NCBI RefSeq assembly: GCF_016901815.1
Contig: NZ_JACSNR010000010.1
Location: 1 to 64,000 of the forward strand
Source of the DNA: Hydrogenoanaerobacterium saccharovorans
Lineage (GTDB): Bacteria > Bacillota > Clostridia > Oscillospirales > Ruminococcaceae
DNA: 64,000 nucleotides
Reading direction: 5' to 3'
The notes below the pieces were generated by a model, which was given only the letters and a program-made list of their open reading frames with translations, was not told the origin of the DNA and did not search any database. A program made the translations under genes and the position numbers. Each line of letters opens with the position of its first letter. The first letter of the stretch is position 1. This document shows positions 34,963 to 42,816 of this stretch, in pieces.

Positions 34963-35233
34963 GTTTCGTTTTACTGAATCGCCCTGCGGCGGTTCGTACA
35001 TATCTGCTGCAGGTTTGCATCTGTGGACTGGTTTGACAGAATTGCTGTGTCGATACCACAGAGCATGCTTCGGAAGAGGGAAAGTTCCTGAGTTATATCC
35101 TTGGGCAAAAATCGTATCAGTAATTTCGCTAAATTAAAATTTAGCGAAATCCGGGTAAGAAGAAAAAGACCATACAAACATAGAATTTGTCTAAATCATA
35201 TATTGAGTTCAGTATTCACGCCACAGTACACGA
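34963..35233. other. boundary between core chromosome and accessory element
   Basis: Base composition turns AT-rich here. A 68-residue minus-strand frame (34971-35177) crosses the palindrome and has no ribosome binding site, so I do not call it. A 28-nt palindrome is listed separately. No integrase, tRNA or clear att repeat is visible at this junction. Confidence 0.4.
35123..35150. repeat. 28-nt perfect palindrome (13-bp arms, 2-nt centre)
   Basis: ATTTCGCTAAATT and its exact reverse complement are separated by AA. The length, perfection and isolation from any gene end suggest a protein-binding site (recombinase or repressor) rather than a terminator, as it has no T run. It lies close to the junction with the accessory element. 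Confidence 0.75.
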
Positions 35234-35485
35234 TTACCAATCACATTCTTTTGTCTGTACATCAGTGAGCATCCATGTAGCAGCATCTACTTTTGCGGTT
35301 GATCCGTCATTCATGGTTAAGTAGTAGGCAAGCACTTGGCTTCCATCTTCGGCAATATTTCTACTGACCCATACAGATTCCACATCATGGAAGTGTAAAC
35401 GCCAATCTTCACCCTTTGCTATTAAGGAATTATTAAATGCCGGAACACCGTTGTCCTTATGGTTCCTCAAAAATTGCAAGAACAT
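35234..35485 (-). CDS. hypothetical protein, 83 aa
   Basis: I do not recognise this protein. It is a small soluble polypeptide rich in aromatics (WRLHFHDVESVWVSRN, TWMLTDVQTK) with a likely beta-sheet fold. TGAGGTTT precedes the ATG. It stands alone in an otherwise gene-poor junction and could be the remnant of a longer gene. Confidence 0.5.
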   Translation of the reverse strand: MFLQFLRNHKDNGVPAFNNSLIAKGEDWRLHFHDVESVWVSRNIAEDGSQVLAYYLTMNDGSTAKVDAATWMLTDVQTKECDW

Positions 35486-36070
35486 AAATTAAACCTCATT
35501 TTCTATCTGACGCTTACAATTCGGCGAGTATCCAGCTAAAGTTGTTAACCTGCCGCTCCAGGAAACCATGCACAGAAATAGGTTTCACCAACATGCAAGT
35601 ATGAACTGCCAGAGCTTGTGCTTTACAATCTCTACAAGTTCCTGCCGGAAATAACTCTGGCAGGAACAAATACAGACTGCAAAATCGAAGTCTGTGATAA
35701 GTTCATAGATCTGGTAGAATGTGTTGGGCAGCAGCCTTTGCCAAAGCATCATGGCTCCAGAGTGCCGACATTTGCGAACACCCCAGATTCCGCCCCCCTT
35801 CCGAACGGCGCACCAACTCCGGGTGCAAGTATCATTGTCCCCCGTGCTGTCATTGCGCACACACAGCTGGCTTGCTGTGCTTCCTTGCTAAGTACTCAGT
35901 AGGGTATAATAATACCACTACCGGCTCGCTTACAGGAAAACCTCCCGCACACGGGTTAAAAGACCGACCAACACTATTTGATTATCAAAGTTCTGTAACA
36001 AAATTGTAAACGCATTATGGTATTAAATGCAAGTGATTTTTGCGCTTTTTGTCAGTATATACAATAAATA
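35486..36070. other. gene-poor region with several hairpins
   Basis: About 585 bp without a supportable gene. Strong inverted repeats occur: GTTCCTGCC/GGCAGGAAC (35638-35646, 35659-35667), ACAGACT/AGTCTGT (35672-35678, 35689-35695) and GCACC/GGTGC (35810-35814, 35822-35826). Open frames on both strands here lack ribosome binding sites. It may be a degraded element end or a structured non-coding RNA. Confidence 0.4.
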
Positions 36071-36072
36071 GC

Positions 36073-36121
36073 AAAAGCAGACAGGAAAAACTAACAATTT
36101 GTTAGTATTCTGTCTGCTTTT
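36073..36121 (-). terminator. terminator of the partition operon
   Basis: A 12-bp stem AAAAGCAGACAG / CTGTCTGCTTTT (36073-36084 and 36110-36121) with a nested CTAACAATTTGTTAG helix, located just downstream (on the minus strand) of the ParR-like gene. Confidence 0.8.
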
Positions 36122-36135
36122 TATACGAATATTGG

Positions 36136-36579
36136 CTATTTTTCAAAACAATTAAAATATCCGTTGAACAGTTGTTTGTACTTTTCGCACTCGGCATCTG
36201 AATCATCTGCTACACAGTCAGTAACGATTTCTGGCTCTTCAAACTCTCCGAAACCATCTGGGGTGTTTTCAAGCTCCTCGCCTTCTGACATGGAGAGGAA
36301 AGACTCTTGAGGATTGTTGGGGGTGCCTGTCTGGATGTGTACTTCCATGTTGGAATCCATGGTCACGGTGATCTGGTGGCGATTACCACTTCCATAACGG
36401 ATCACTGAGCCGTTAGGACTTCCCATCACATAGTTATAGATAGCACAAACCACGAATGAACTTGCAGCTCTTCTCGGTAAGGATTCCAAAATTTTATACG
36501 CAAGATCGTGCTTCTTATCTTCTCCCTCGGGCTTAAAGCCGAGATTCTTTTTTCGCCTCTCACTGGCTGGTGCGGACAT
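36136..36579 (-). CDS. ParR-like partition protein (probable)
   Basis: 147 residues directly downstream of the actin-like gene, in the place of the DNA-binding adaptor in type II partition operons. The N-terminal part (SAPASERRKKNLGFKPEGEDKKHDLAYKILESLPRRAASSFVVCAIYNYV) is basic and helical, like the ribbon-helix-helix N-terminus of clostridial ParR proteins. The C-terminal third is acidic, consistent with a segment that contacts ParM filaments. The identification rests on position and composition, not on a signature. Start at 36579, with AAGGAG 9-10 nt upstream, rather than the GTG at 36588. Confidence 0.6.
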   Translation of the reverse strand: MSAPASERRKKNLGFKPEGEDKKHDLAYKILESLPRRAASSFVVCAIYNYVMGSPNGSVIRYGSGNRHQITVTMDSNMEVHIQTGTPNNPQESFLSMSEGEELENTPDGFGEFEEPEIVTDCVADDSDAECEKYKQLFNGYFNCFEK

Positions 36580-36594
36580 ACTTCTCACACTCCT

Positions 36595-37545
36595 TTACTT
36601 CCGCCGGGCTTTTAGGGCCATGTGGGCAAAGACCTCATACCCCTTGGCATTGGCACACACATCATCAACGATCTGAAATGCGCCAGTGTACTTTCCGGCC
36701 AGCTCCTGGATCGGTTCCTTGAGCAAGGCCGATCCACCGCCGCAGAACACGACATAGCTGGATCTCCAATCCTCTCCAGTTTCCCGGAACCCATCGAAGA
36801 TCTCCTGCATGTGGCTGCGTGCAGCATAACGCACAACCTGCTTCTGCTCCTCGCTGAAGAAAGGCTGCTTGCCCAGAAGGATCTCATCGACCTGGCTTTC
36901 GGAAATTTTGCGGCCAAATCGGTTTTGCAGCTGGATAAAGATTTTTCCATAGAGGAAGATCACTCCCATATCCAGAGACGGCATAAGCGGATCAGGCGTT
37001 CCGTTCTCAATATGGATGGTATCGACTGTACCGCCACCAATATCAACAACTCGCAGACTTGAGTACTCAAGGATATTCTGCGGCAAGGTGAACAGCACGG
37101 AATATGCCTGCGGGCAGACAATCAGATCTTTAACTTTGACCTGATAGCTTACGCCGCCGGCTTGGAAGCGGTACAATCCGCCATTCTGCCGGAAATACTC
37201 CCGATAATGGTTCACTACCTCCTGATCTGCCATGTGCCCAGGGGGCAGGCCAACTGCCAGGGTGATCTCTGAGTTTGGACTCAGGTTTCGGTTTCGCAGC
37301 TCTTTAGCCAGCGCAATCATAGCAAGGTACAGATGGGCCTGGGAGCCACTCTTGTCACGCTCGTATGCAATGCGCTTATTGCTCACAAGGTAGTGTTCAC
37401 CGTTCACCAGGAGGTATTCCTGTGGGTCTGCCGGCGCCACTACGGGCGTTCCGGTCAGCTTTTGGAGACCCGCCGGCGTGATGCTGCTTGCTGTTTTAAT
37501 CAGTTTGTTCCCTATATCGCAACCGATGATGATAGAATTTTCCAT
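36595..37545 (-). CDS. parM: ParM-type actin-like plasmid segregation ATPase
   Basis: A 316-residue actin-fold ATPase of the ParM/StbA family. It has the phosphate-1 motif IIGCDIGNKLIKTA at the N-terminus, a phosphate-2 motif LRVVDIGGGTVDTIHIENG near residue 160 and an adenosine motif VVFCGGGSALLKEPIQ near residue 267. ParM filaments push sister plasmids apart with the help of ParR bound to parC. It shows that this accessory region is or was maintained as an autonomous replicon, or partitions while integrated. GGAGGAGATAGGA lies ahead of the ATG. Confidence 0.88.
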   Translation of the reverse strand: MENSIIIGCDIGNKLIKTASSITPAGLQKLTGTPVVAPADPQEYLLVNGEHYLVSNKRIAYERDKSGSQAHLYLAMIALAKELRNRNLSPNSEITLAVGLPPGHMADQEVVNHYREYFRQNGGLYRFQAGGVSYQVKVKDLIVCPQAYSVLFTLPQNILEYSSLRVVDIGGGTVDTIHIENGTPDPLMPSLDMGVIFLYGKIFIQLQNRFGRKISESQVDEILLGKQPFFSEEQKQVVRYAARSHMQEIFDGFRETGEDWRSSYVVFCGGGSALLKEPIQELAGKYTGAFQIVDDVCANAKGYEVFAHMALKARRK

Positions 37546-37795
37546 TCCTATCTCCTCCTTCCATGATTATAATATCCACCAAGCGGTCCACACACAACCT
37601 GTTTTAGTCAAGATAAAATCGTCCCTATTTTCTAAGATTTTTCCAGCAATTCAAAGAAAGTTTCTGATGTGTTACTCTGAAGTTTCGAGTTAAATGTTGT
37701 TTTTTACCATATCATTTCGGAGTGCCGTTCTTGCAGAGTTCCAGAAAAGTCGATAAAATGAATGCGTAAAAAACATTGGAGGTGGAAAAGCAGTA
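37546..37795. promoter_or_regulatory. divergent promoter region of parM and the XRE regulator
   Basis: 250 bp between divergent genes. On the minus strand a perfect TATAAT lies 25 bp ahead of parM. On the plus strand TTGCAG-N17-TAAAAT (37731-37759) precedes the XRE gene. In type II partition loci the parC centromere usually overlaps the parM promoter, so it should be sought here; I do not see clear iterons. Confidence 0.45.
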
Positions 37796-38602
37796 ATGGA
37801 AAGCATAAATTTTGCAATGCTCAAAGCGACCCGTGAGATGAAAGGCCTTACACAACGACAGCTTGCTGATCTGTCAGGAGTTTCCTCTAAACTTATTTCG
37901 GCTTTAGAAAATGGAAGCTACACAAGCAATCCTGGTGCTGATACCCTGCGGCGCATTGGTGAGGTGCTGCGTCCTGAAGAACCTGATTTTTTGCTCAAAA
38001 GCAACATCAGAAATATATCCGCACTTTTGAAGATGCTGGAAGATGATAAAAGTGTAGATCCACTACTCATCCGTTTAATGAAGGATTTGGAAGATATGTC
38101 CAAAACAAATGCGGTTGGCTATGTTTTGGCGGGCTGGAGTGGGTATGCTGGGAGAATGCGGATTTTGGAACTCCGTCAAAAAGGCTTGAGCTCCCTGGTC
38201 GATGCTATCGCAGAGATAGTCCAAACAGCAGAATTTGCAGCAAAGCCGAGCCATGAAGCAATGTGGAGAGATTTGATAATTAGTATCGAGGGACTCGTTG
38301 CCAAATTCCGGAGAAATGACAGTTTTGAAGGAATATCAGTATTCGAGGAGTCTCTGTACAGGCTCCGCCAGAGTAGAATTTCCAATGATCCCCGCTCTCG
38401 CCATGAGGCGCTGAGAGCTGCATTTTTCGCCGTCTATGATAAATGGGCTGAATGTTCAAGGGCAGAGCAGGTCGACAATATTCTGGCAGACATAGTATGT
38501 CTGCAGAGCTGGAAGGATACACTTGACAACCGTGAGACAGTGGGAATGTATCTTTTTGAATTTGCAAAAATAAAGGCAAAATACGAAAAGGAAGCAAAGT
38601 AA
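37796..38602 (+). CDS. XRE-family helix-turn-helix regulator
   Basis: 268 residues. The N-terminal HTH_3 domain (about 5-62) reads LKATREMKGLTQRQLADLSGVSSKLISALENGSYTSNPGADTLRRIGEVL, a textbook Xre/Cro fold. The remaining 200 residues are helical with no recognised domain and may be a sensor or oligomerisation region. It is the only plus-strand gene in this part of the element and diverges from parM. A role as master repressor of the element is a reasonable guess. GGAGGTGG lies ahead of the ATG. Confidence 0.88.
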   Translation: MESINFAMLKATREMKGLTQRQLADLSGVSSKLISALENGSYTSNPGADTLRRIGEVLRPEEPDFLLKSNIRNISALLKMLEDDKSVDPLLIRLMKDLEDMSKTNAVGYVLAGWSGYAGRMRILELRQKGLSSLVDAIAEIVQTAEFAAKPSHEAMWRDLIISIEGLVAKFRRNDSFEGISVFEESLYRLRQSRISNDPRSRHEALRAAFFAVYDKWAECSRAEQVDNILADIVCLQSWKDTLDNRETVGMYLFEFAKIKAKYEKEAK

Positions 38603-38608
38603 AAAAGA

Positions 38609-38636
38609 AAAAGCCGTATCAGAAGATACGGCTTTT
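38609..38636. terminator. bidirectional terminator
   Basis: A 12-bp perfect stem AAAAGCCGTATC / GATACGGCTTTT with AGAA loop and A/T runs, between the convergent XRE and primase genes. Confidence 0.9.
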
Positions 38637-38650
38637 TTGGTATGTGTGCT

Positions 38651-39925
38651 TTAGTCTGTCTCTGCTTCACAGGGAAGGCAGTTATCATGTGCTTCAAGAT
38701 AGAGGGCCAGAAGGTGGTCGTCTATACCCTTACCTTTGTACCGTTCTTCAGGGAAAGAAATGTACATAGGTAATGGCTTCCCATCCTCATACTGGGGACG
38801 CAGTTTCTTCCTCATCTTGAGGATCACTTCCCGCAGAAGCTGTTCCAGATGATCCCGATCTCGACTGACATACGGGTTGGTGAATTTATCAAAGTCATAG
38901 ATCTCAACGACCTTTTCTACTGGATATTGCTCCAGATATGATTCCAAAATCCCACGGATTTTCCCATAGTTAGTAGTACCAACTACACAGAAAAGTGCAA
39001 GATCATCCCGACCAGTCAAGCGTTGATAAAGGGAGCGTGAGACATAGCCTTTGATGGGGCCTTCTGTAATACAGATTATCCTCGGCGGTTCCTCTCCCCT
39101 TTCAATATGAACTTCACCAGTAGCGCTGATGCCATCCGTCAAAGTATCGATACCGCTTGAAAAGAAGAGGTATTTAGTTTTTTCGGTAGTGGCTTTGTTG
39201 AGCCGAATCTGCATTGATACTATCAGCCCATCTTTATTCCGTATCGGAACGAAATATCCTGGATTAGGACAGAAAATGCTCCACTGCAATTTTCCGTTCT
39301 CTCCCGCTACTTTGAAAAAGCCAGGGACATTTTCCAGGTTGATTCCTTGCTCCACCAGTTTTTGCGCAATGACGGTGCGTCCGAACATTGGTACAGATCG
39401 GAACATAATCCGCTCTATATCAGTGTCAGTCAACCCACGCTGATGCAGAGCTTCTCTGTGCGGTGCAGACAGACGCAGCTGTTTCAGCAAAGCTGTATAA
39501 GCAGCATTTCGCTGTTCAGCGCTTGCTATGGCTTTTTGGGGTGCCGCCGTGTCTGCTGCTTGCTTGGCGGTAATGACTTTTGCCCGAAATGTGGGGTCTT
39601 TACGCTGGATGTGCAAAATCCGTGCGAGTTCTTTAAGCCCCTGTTCCCTATCCTCTTCGGATGGGCGGTAGTAATCAGATTCGCTTTTACTTCTTACTGA
39701 AACAAGGTGTGGGTTTTGGAAGAGCAGGTACAAATCCAGCTTATCCCCGCCGGCGCCGCATTTTGCGCATCGGCAAACTCCACCGTGTCCTTTGGAAACA
39801 TTGACATTCAGTTTTTTCTTTCCCCCACAAATGGGGCAATCGAAATTGCCTTGAGATGAATGAATTTTGGAGAGATCCAGCCCGACAAGACTCATCACAT
39901 CATAAATCGAAAATTCGTCGAACAC
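38651..39925 (-). CDS. element-encoded primase-like protein (CHC2 zinc finger, DUF3854/Toprim-like)
   Basis: 424 residues. The N-terminal zinc finger (FDCPICGGKKKLNVNVSKGHGGVCRCAKCGAGGD, about 28-62) is of the DnaG CHC2 type with four cysteines. The middle has a TOPRIM-like segment (RIICITEGPIKGYVSRSL near residue 276, and VVEIYDFDKFTNPYVS near residue 340 with the DxD). The C-terminal ending PEERYKGKGIDDHLLA is typical of DUF3854 proteins from plasmids and conjugative elements. It probably primes replication of the transferred strand. Start is GTG with AAGGAGG upstream. Confidence 0.83.
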   Translation of the reverse strand: MFDEFSIYDVMSLVGLDLSKIHSSQGNFDCPICGGKKKLNVNVSKGHGGVCRCAKCGAGGDKLDLYLLFQNPHLVSVRSKSESDYYRPSEEDREQGLKELARILHIQRKDPTFRAKVITAKQAADTAAPQKAIASAEQRNAAYTALLKQLRLSAPHREALHQRGLTDTDIERIMFRSVPMFGRTVIAQKLVEQGINLENVPGFFKVAGENGKLQWSIFCPNPGYFVPIRNKDGLIVSMQIRLNKATTEKTKYLFFSSGIDTLTDGISATGEVHIERGEEPPRIICITEGPIKGYVSRSLYQRLTGRDDLALFCVVGTTNYGKIRGILESYLEQYPVEKVVEIYDFDKFTNPYVSRDRDHLEQLLREVILKMRKKLRPQYEDGKPLPMYISFPEERYKGKGIDDHLLALYLEAHDNCLPCEAETD

Positions 39926-39956
39926 CTTTCTCCCTCCTTAACTTGGAAATTTTCGA

Positions 39957-41387
39957 CTACATAGTATGGTTCAGTACGAGAGCAGCTGCATAGGACGGCA
40001 CATTAGAGCCGAGGTAGAAAACCTTGCAGCTTTTCAGCGCTTGCTTACTTTTTTCTTCGCCCAGGATTTCAAATACCTCCCTGTATGTTTTCCCAGTCAG
40101 CGGACCGGTTTTAGTGGGATAGATCTGATCCAGTGCTTCTTCGGGGTTTTCACTCAGATACTTGATTGCCCAATACAAATCCGAATTTCTCATTTTAGTA
40201 GGCTTATCTGCGTTTATGAACATAGCTTCGGGGTCCTGGTTTGCGCTGCCAAAATAGGTTTCGTCCAGGACAGGAGTATCCGTCAGCGATTTCTGGGCTT
40301 CCGAGATCCAATTCCAGACCTTCTGCGCAGCATTTTCAGTAAACGAGCCTGTATCAGTAGCGGGATGGGAATCCTGCTGCTCAGTCTTTACCGGCTGCTG
40401 TGATGTCTCACGCAGAATGTCGACCAGAGAAAGCGGTGCCTTGGCAATGGCAGGGCTGTCGATGTTCAACATCTCACAGATATTCTTGGCTACATCGCTG
40501 CACTTAACATCGGAAGCATCAACGCTGAGAATCCCACCGTCTACAACCTCATGGGATTGCATTTCATAAAGGGTATAATCCCATTCATAGTTGTCCGGGC
40601 CGGATTCGGCACGCTTGGCAACATGGAGATAGTGCTTACCATTCACGGTAAACAGGGCTTCCGATGCATTCTGGGTGCTGTCTCCAAAGGAGAGCTGCTC
40701 TTTGGTGGTCGAGGTATCAGGCTGTTCTTCGGCTGCTTGATTCACCTTGTCTGCCTTACGGGTGCGACGGGTACGCTGCGGTTTCTCATCGTTCATGTCA
40801 ATTTCAGAAATATCCACAACATTGGAAGGGGCATTCGCATCGACCCTCATCTTACCTTTAGGCGACTCCGGTGTGCAGACCTCCTGCTCTGCTCCATTAG
40901 GCTGTCCAATAGCGGGATTGGATTCAGAAGAGGCGATGGGCGCCGGGGAAATGATCTGGCTGTCTGCATCCTGACTCAGTGTATCAAGATCCAGCTGGCA
41001 GCCGTAGCCGGCGAAATCCAGCGCTCTGGAAATGGCCTTGCTTTCGGCAAACTCGATCAGCCGGTAGTTCGACGCATCCTGAGAGTCAATCTGGATGTTG
41101 GCCGTAGCATGGGCGCATGAGATTTCAACTCCCTCAATGAGGACCCGTGCTTTCAGAACAGCCTGCGTTTCGCTCATCGAGACGATCTCGGTCAGAACCG
41201 ATCCCTTGTTTCCGTTCTGCAATCTGAACCACGAGAGCTGAGACCGCACCGGGAAGAATTTCCGGACCGGTTCGCCCTCTTCCCGAGGTGTTGACTCCTT
41301 TGTCAGCCTCGAAAGGTCCATGCCGGTGTAGTTGATTTTCTGCAGCTCCTCACAGCCGCCACGGTAAATAGAGTTTGTGCTTTCCAT
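39957..41387 (-). CDS. possible single-strand annealing/recombination protein (Rad52/ERF-like core)
   Basis: 476 residues. The N-terminal 140 residues (RKFFPVRSQLSWFRLQNG, ATANIQ, then EFAESKAISRALDFAGYGCQLD) resemble the conserved core of phage Rad52-like/ERF annealases and related ssDNA proteins, in which an A-E-x-x-A-I-x-R-A-L-x-x-x-G-Y-G motif is typical. Low-complexity linkers rich in Ser/Pro/Gln follow (about 150-260), then a C-terminal part of unknown type that may be a PLxTGKTYREV domain. The annealase role is an inference, supported by the presence of a YqaJ-type exonuclease in the element. Start at 41387 behind AAGGAG and directly after leader copy A. Confidence 0.55.
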   Translation of the reverse strand: MESTNSIYRGGCEELQKINYTGMDLSRLTKESTPREEGEPVRKFFPVRSQLSWFRLQNGNKGSVLTEIVSMSETQAVLKARVLIEGVEISCAHATANIQIDSQDASNYRLIEFAESKAISRALDFAGYGCQLDLDTLSQDADSQIISPAPIASSESNPAIGQPNGAEQEVCTPESPKGKMRVDANAPSNVVDISEIDMNDEKPQRTRRTRKADKVNQAAEEQPDTSTTKEQLSFGDSTQNASEALFTVNGKHYLHVAKRAESGPDNYEWDYTLYEMQSHEVVDGGILSVDASDVKCSDVAKNICEMLNIDSPAIAKAPLSLVDILRETSQQPVKTEQQDSHPATDTGSFTENAAQKVWNWISEAQKSLTDTPVLDETYFGSANQDPEAMFINADKPTKMRNSDLYWAIKYLSENPEEALDQIYPTKTGPLTGKTYREVFEILGEEKSKQALKSCKVFYLGSNVPSYAAALVLNHTM

Positions 41388-41400
41388 AATTTTTTCTCCT

Positions 41401-41631
41401 TTAACAAAAATTTTTTCTATGTAAAAAGGCGCCTGCCGCAAGCGGCAGCCACCTTGAATTTTCGTATAACAAAAAAGGCACGATCGGCCCAAAGGGCGCA
41501 ATCGTGCCTAATTCTTTGTATCCTTCCGGCAGCTGGATCAGCTGCCGCACTTTGCTGCCTCCATGCAGGAAATCAGCGGTCATTTCTTCTGTGATGGTGG
41601 TATTGTATCCCTTTTTACTGCATACTGTCAA
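41401..41631 (-). promoter_or_regulatory. promoter-attenuator leader cassette, copy A
   Basis: Minus strand, 5' to 3': TTGACA (41631-41626), 18-bp spacer, TACAAT (41607-41602); hairpin CGGCAGCTG/CAGCTGCCG (41547-41527); terminator 1 with stem GGCACGAT/ATCGTGCC and a U run (41509-41471); terminator 2 with GCCGC/GCGGC core and a U run (41453-41423). It then runs into the ribosome binding site of the annealase-like gene. One of six copies in the element. Confidence 0.85.
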
Positions 41632-41670
41632 GAGAAAAAAAGAAAAGCCACCGAAAGGTGGCTTTCCCTT

Positions 41671-42483
41671 TTACATCTGACTCATCAGTTCTCTGATTTT
41701 GGGGCGTGATCCCTCTGCAATTTTCATAGCATCGCATGCCTGCTCAAAGCTGAGATGCAGGCTCTCCATGATGTTTTTTACACCTTCAGCTCTGCCTTTA
41801 GCTTCGCCCTCGGCTCTGCCCTTAGCTTCACCTTCAGCCCAGATCTCTTCTGAAATTCTGCACATACTCCTTACCCCTTTCTCATCATTCTTATAATACC
41901 ATACCTGCTCCGCCAGCAGCGGATAGTTCATCTCTTCTGGGTCGGTACAGAAAAAGTCATGCATCAGATCCCCGATGCTATCCTCTCCACGGTACTGACC
42001 ATTCACATAGATGATGTGTTCGTTATCATCAAATAATTCGCCCGTTTCCTGGATTACCCGTTCAATATGGTACATAGGAAACTTTTCTCCGAAATAGTCA
42101 TTCTCCGTGATGAAAATAACATAGCTTTCTGCCAAATCCTCATATCTTTCTTTTTGTTTCGAGATGTATGAATCCAGCAGGCTGCTGTTATATCTCGCCC
42201 TTTTGGGGGCCGCTCCCGGATCTGCACGCTGAACCTCTATATCGTAATAGATCCCCGCAGTATCAGCTGCAAGTATATCCAGTACAACCGAGCGTCCATG
42301 AAGGTTTTTTAATTCCTTTTGAGATTCTACCTTCAGAACCTTCAGGTCATGATTCTGTAAAATGCAGCGAATCAGCAGCTCTGTGCACTGCGGATTCATA
42401 AATACTACCCGCATAAAGGTGTCGTCTATCAGACGGTATCTGCGAATCCATTCCAATTCCTTGGAATTTTCTGCTAAAGGCAT
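41671..42483 (-). CDS. Rpn/YhgA-like PD-(D/E)XK nuclease family protein
   Basis: 270 residues. This family (TIGR01784-type, transposase-like PDDEXK nucleases) is recognised by DDTFMRVVFMNPQCTELLIRCIL at the start, GRSVVLDILAADTAGIYYDIEVQRA near residue 62 (the D...ExQ catalytic core), RARYNSSLLDSYISKQKERYEDL and YVIFITENDYFG. The tail carries a tandem repeat of AEGEAKGR before VKNIMESLHLSFEQA. Related proteins promote RecA-independent recombination or act as cargo nucleases. The start at 42483 has AAAGGAG upstream and is preferred to a TTG 48 bases earlier. Confidence 0.85.
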   Translation of the reverse strand: MPLAENSKELEWIRRYRLIDDTFMRVVFMNPQCTELLIRCILQNHDLKVLKVESQKELKNLHGRSVVLDILAADTAGIYYDIEVQRADPGAAPKRARYNSSLLDSYISKQKERYEDLAESYVIFITENDYFGEKFPMYHIERVIQETGELFDDNEHIIYVNGQYRGEDSIGDLMHDFFCTDPEEMNYPLLAEQVWYYKNDEKGVRSMCRISEEIWAEGEAKGRAEGEAKGRAEGVKNIMESLHLSFEQACDAMKIAEGSRPKIRELMSQM

Positions 42484-42572
42484 ATTTCCTATCTCCTTTA
42501 CTATTTTATCTGTTTTTGTTTTGTTCGTCAATGCGCCGGCTCTCAGACTCCTTGCTTTCAGAAATATCTATA

Positions 42573-42785
42573 TAAAAAGGCGCCTGCCGCAAGAGGCAGC
42601 CACCTTGGATTTTCTTATATAACAAAAAAAGGCATGACCGGCCCAGAGGGCGCAATCATGCCTAATTCTTTGTATCCTTCCGGCAGCTGGATCAGCTGCC
42701 GCACTTTGCTGCCTCCATGCAGGAGATCAGCGGTCATTTCTTCTGTGATGGTGGTATTGTATCCCTTTTTACTGCATACTGTCAA
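42573..42785 (-). promoter_or_regulatory. promoter-attenuator leader cassette, copy B
   Basis: Minus strand: TTGACA (42785-42780), 18 bp, TACAAT (42761-42756); hairpin 1; terminator 1 with stem GGCATGAT/GTCATGCC (42663-42624), where the C-G pair of copy A is replaced by T-A; terminator 2 (42604-42574). It precedes the Rpn-like nuclease gene by about 90 nt. Confidence 0.85.
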
Positions 42786-42816
42786 GTCTGGGATTACCAC
42801 ATTTTCTGCTTGAAAC

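Noticed and set aside
34971-35177. 68-codon minus-strand frame at the element boundary
   Set aside because: No ribosome binding site, it reads through the 28-bp palindrome and resembles no known protein.
41401-41631. Short coding frames in the leader cassettes (about 60-76 codons, repeated in A, B, D and E)
   Set aside because: They lose the start codon or the frame in other copies while the hairpins persist; they are treated as by-products of a conserved RNA.
42484-42531. TTG start and TTGACG-N17-TAAAAT promoter directly ahead of the Rpn-like gene
   Set aside because: The hexamers would place the transcript start inside the ribosome binding site, and the ATG at 42483 has a good Shine-Dalgarno; the TTG start is unnecessary.
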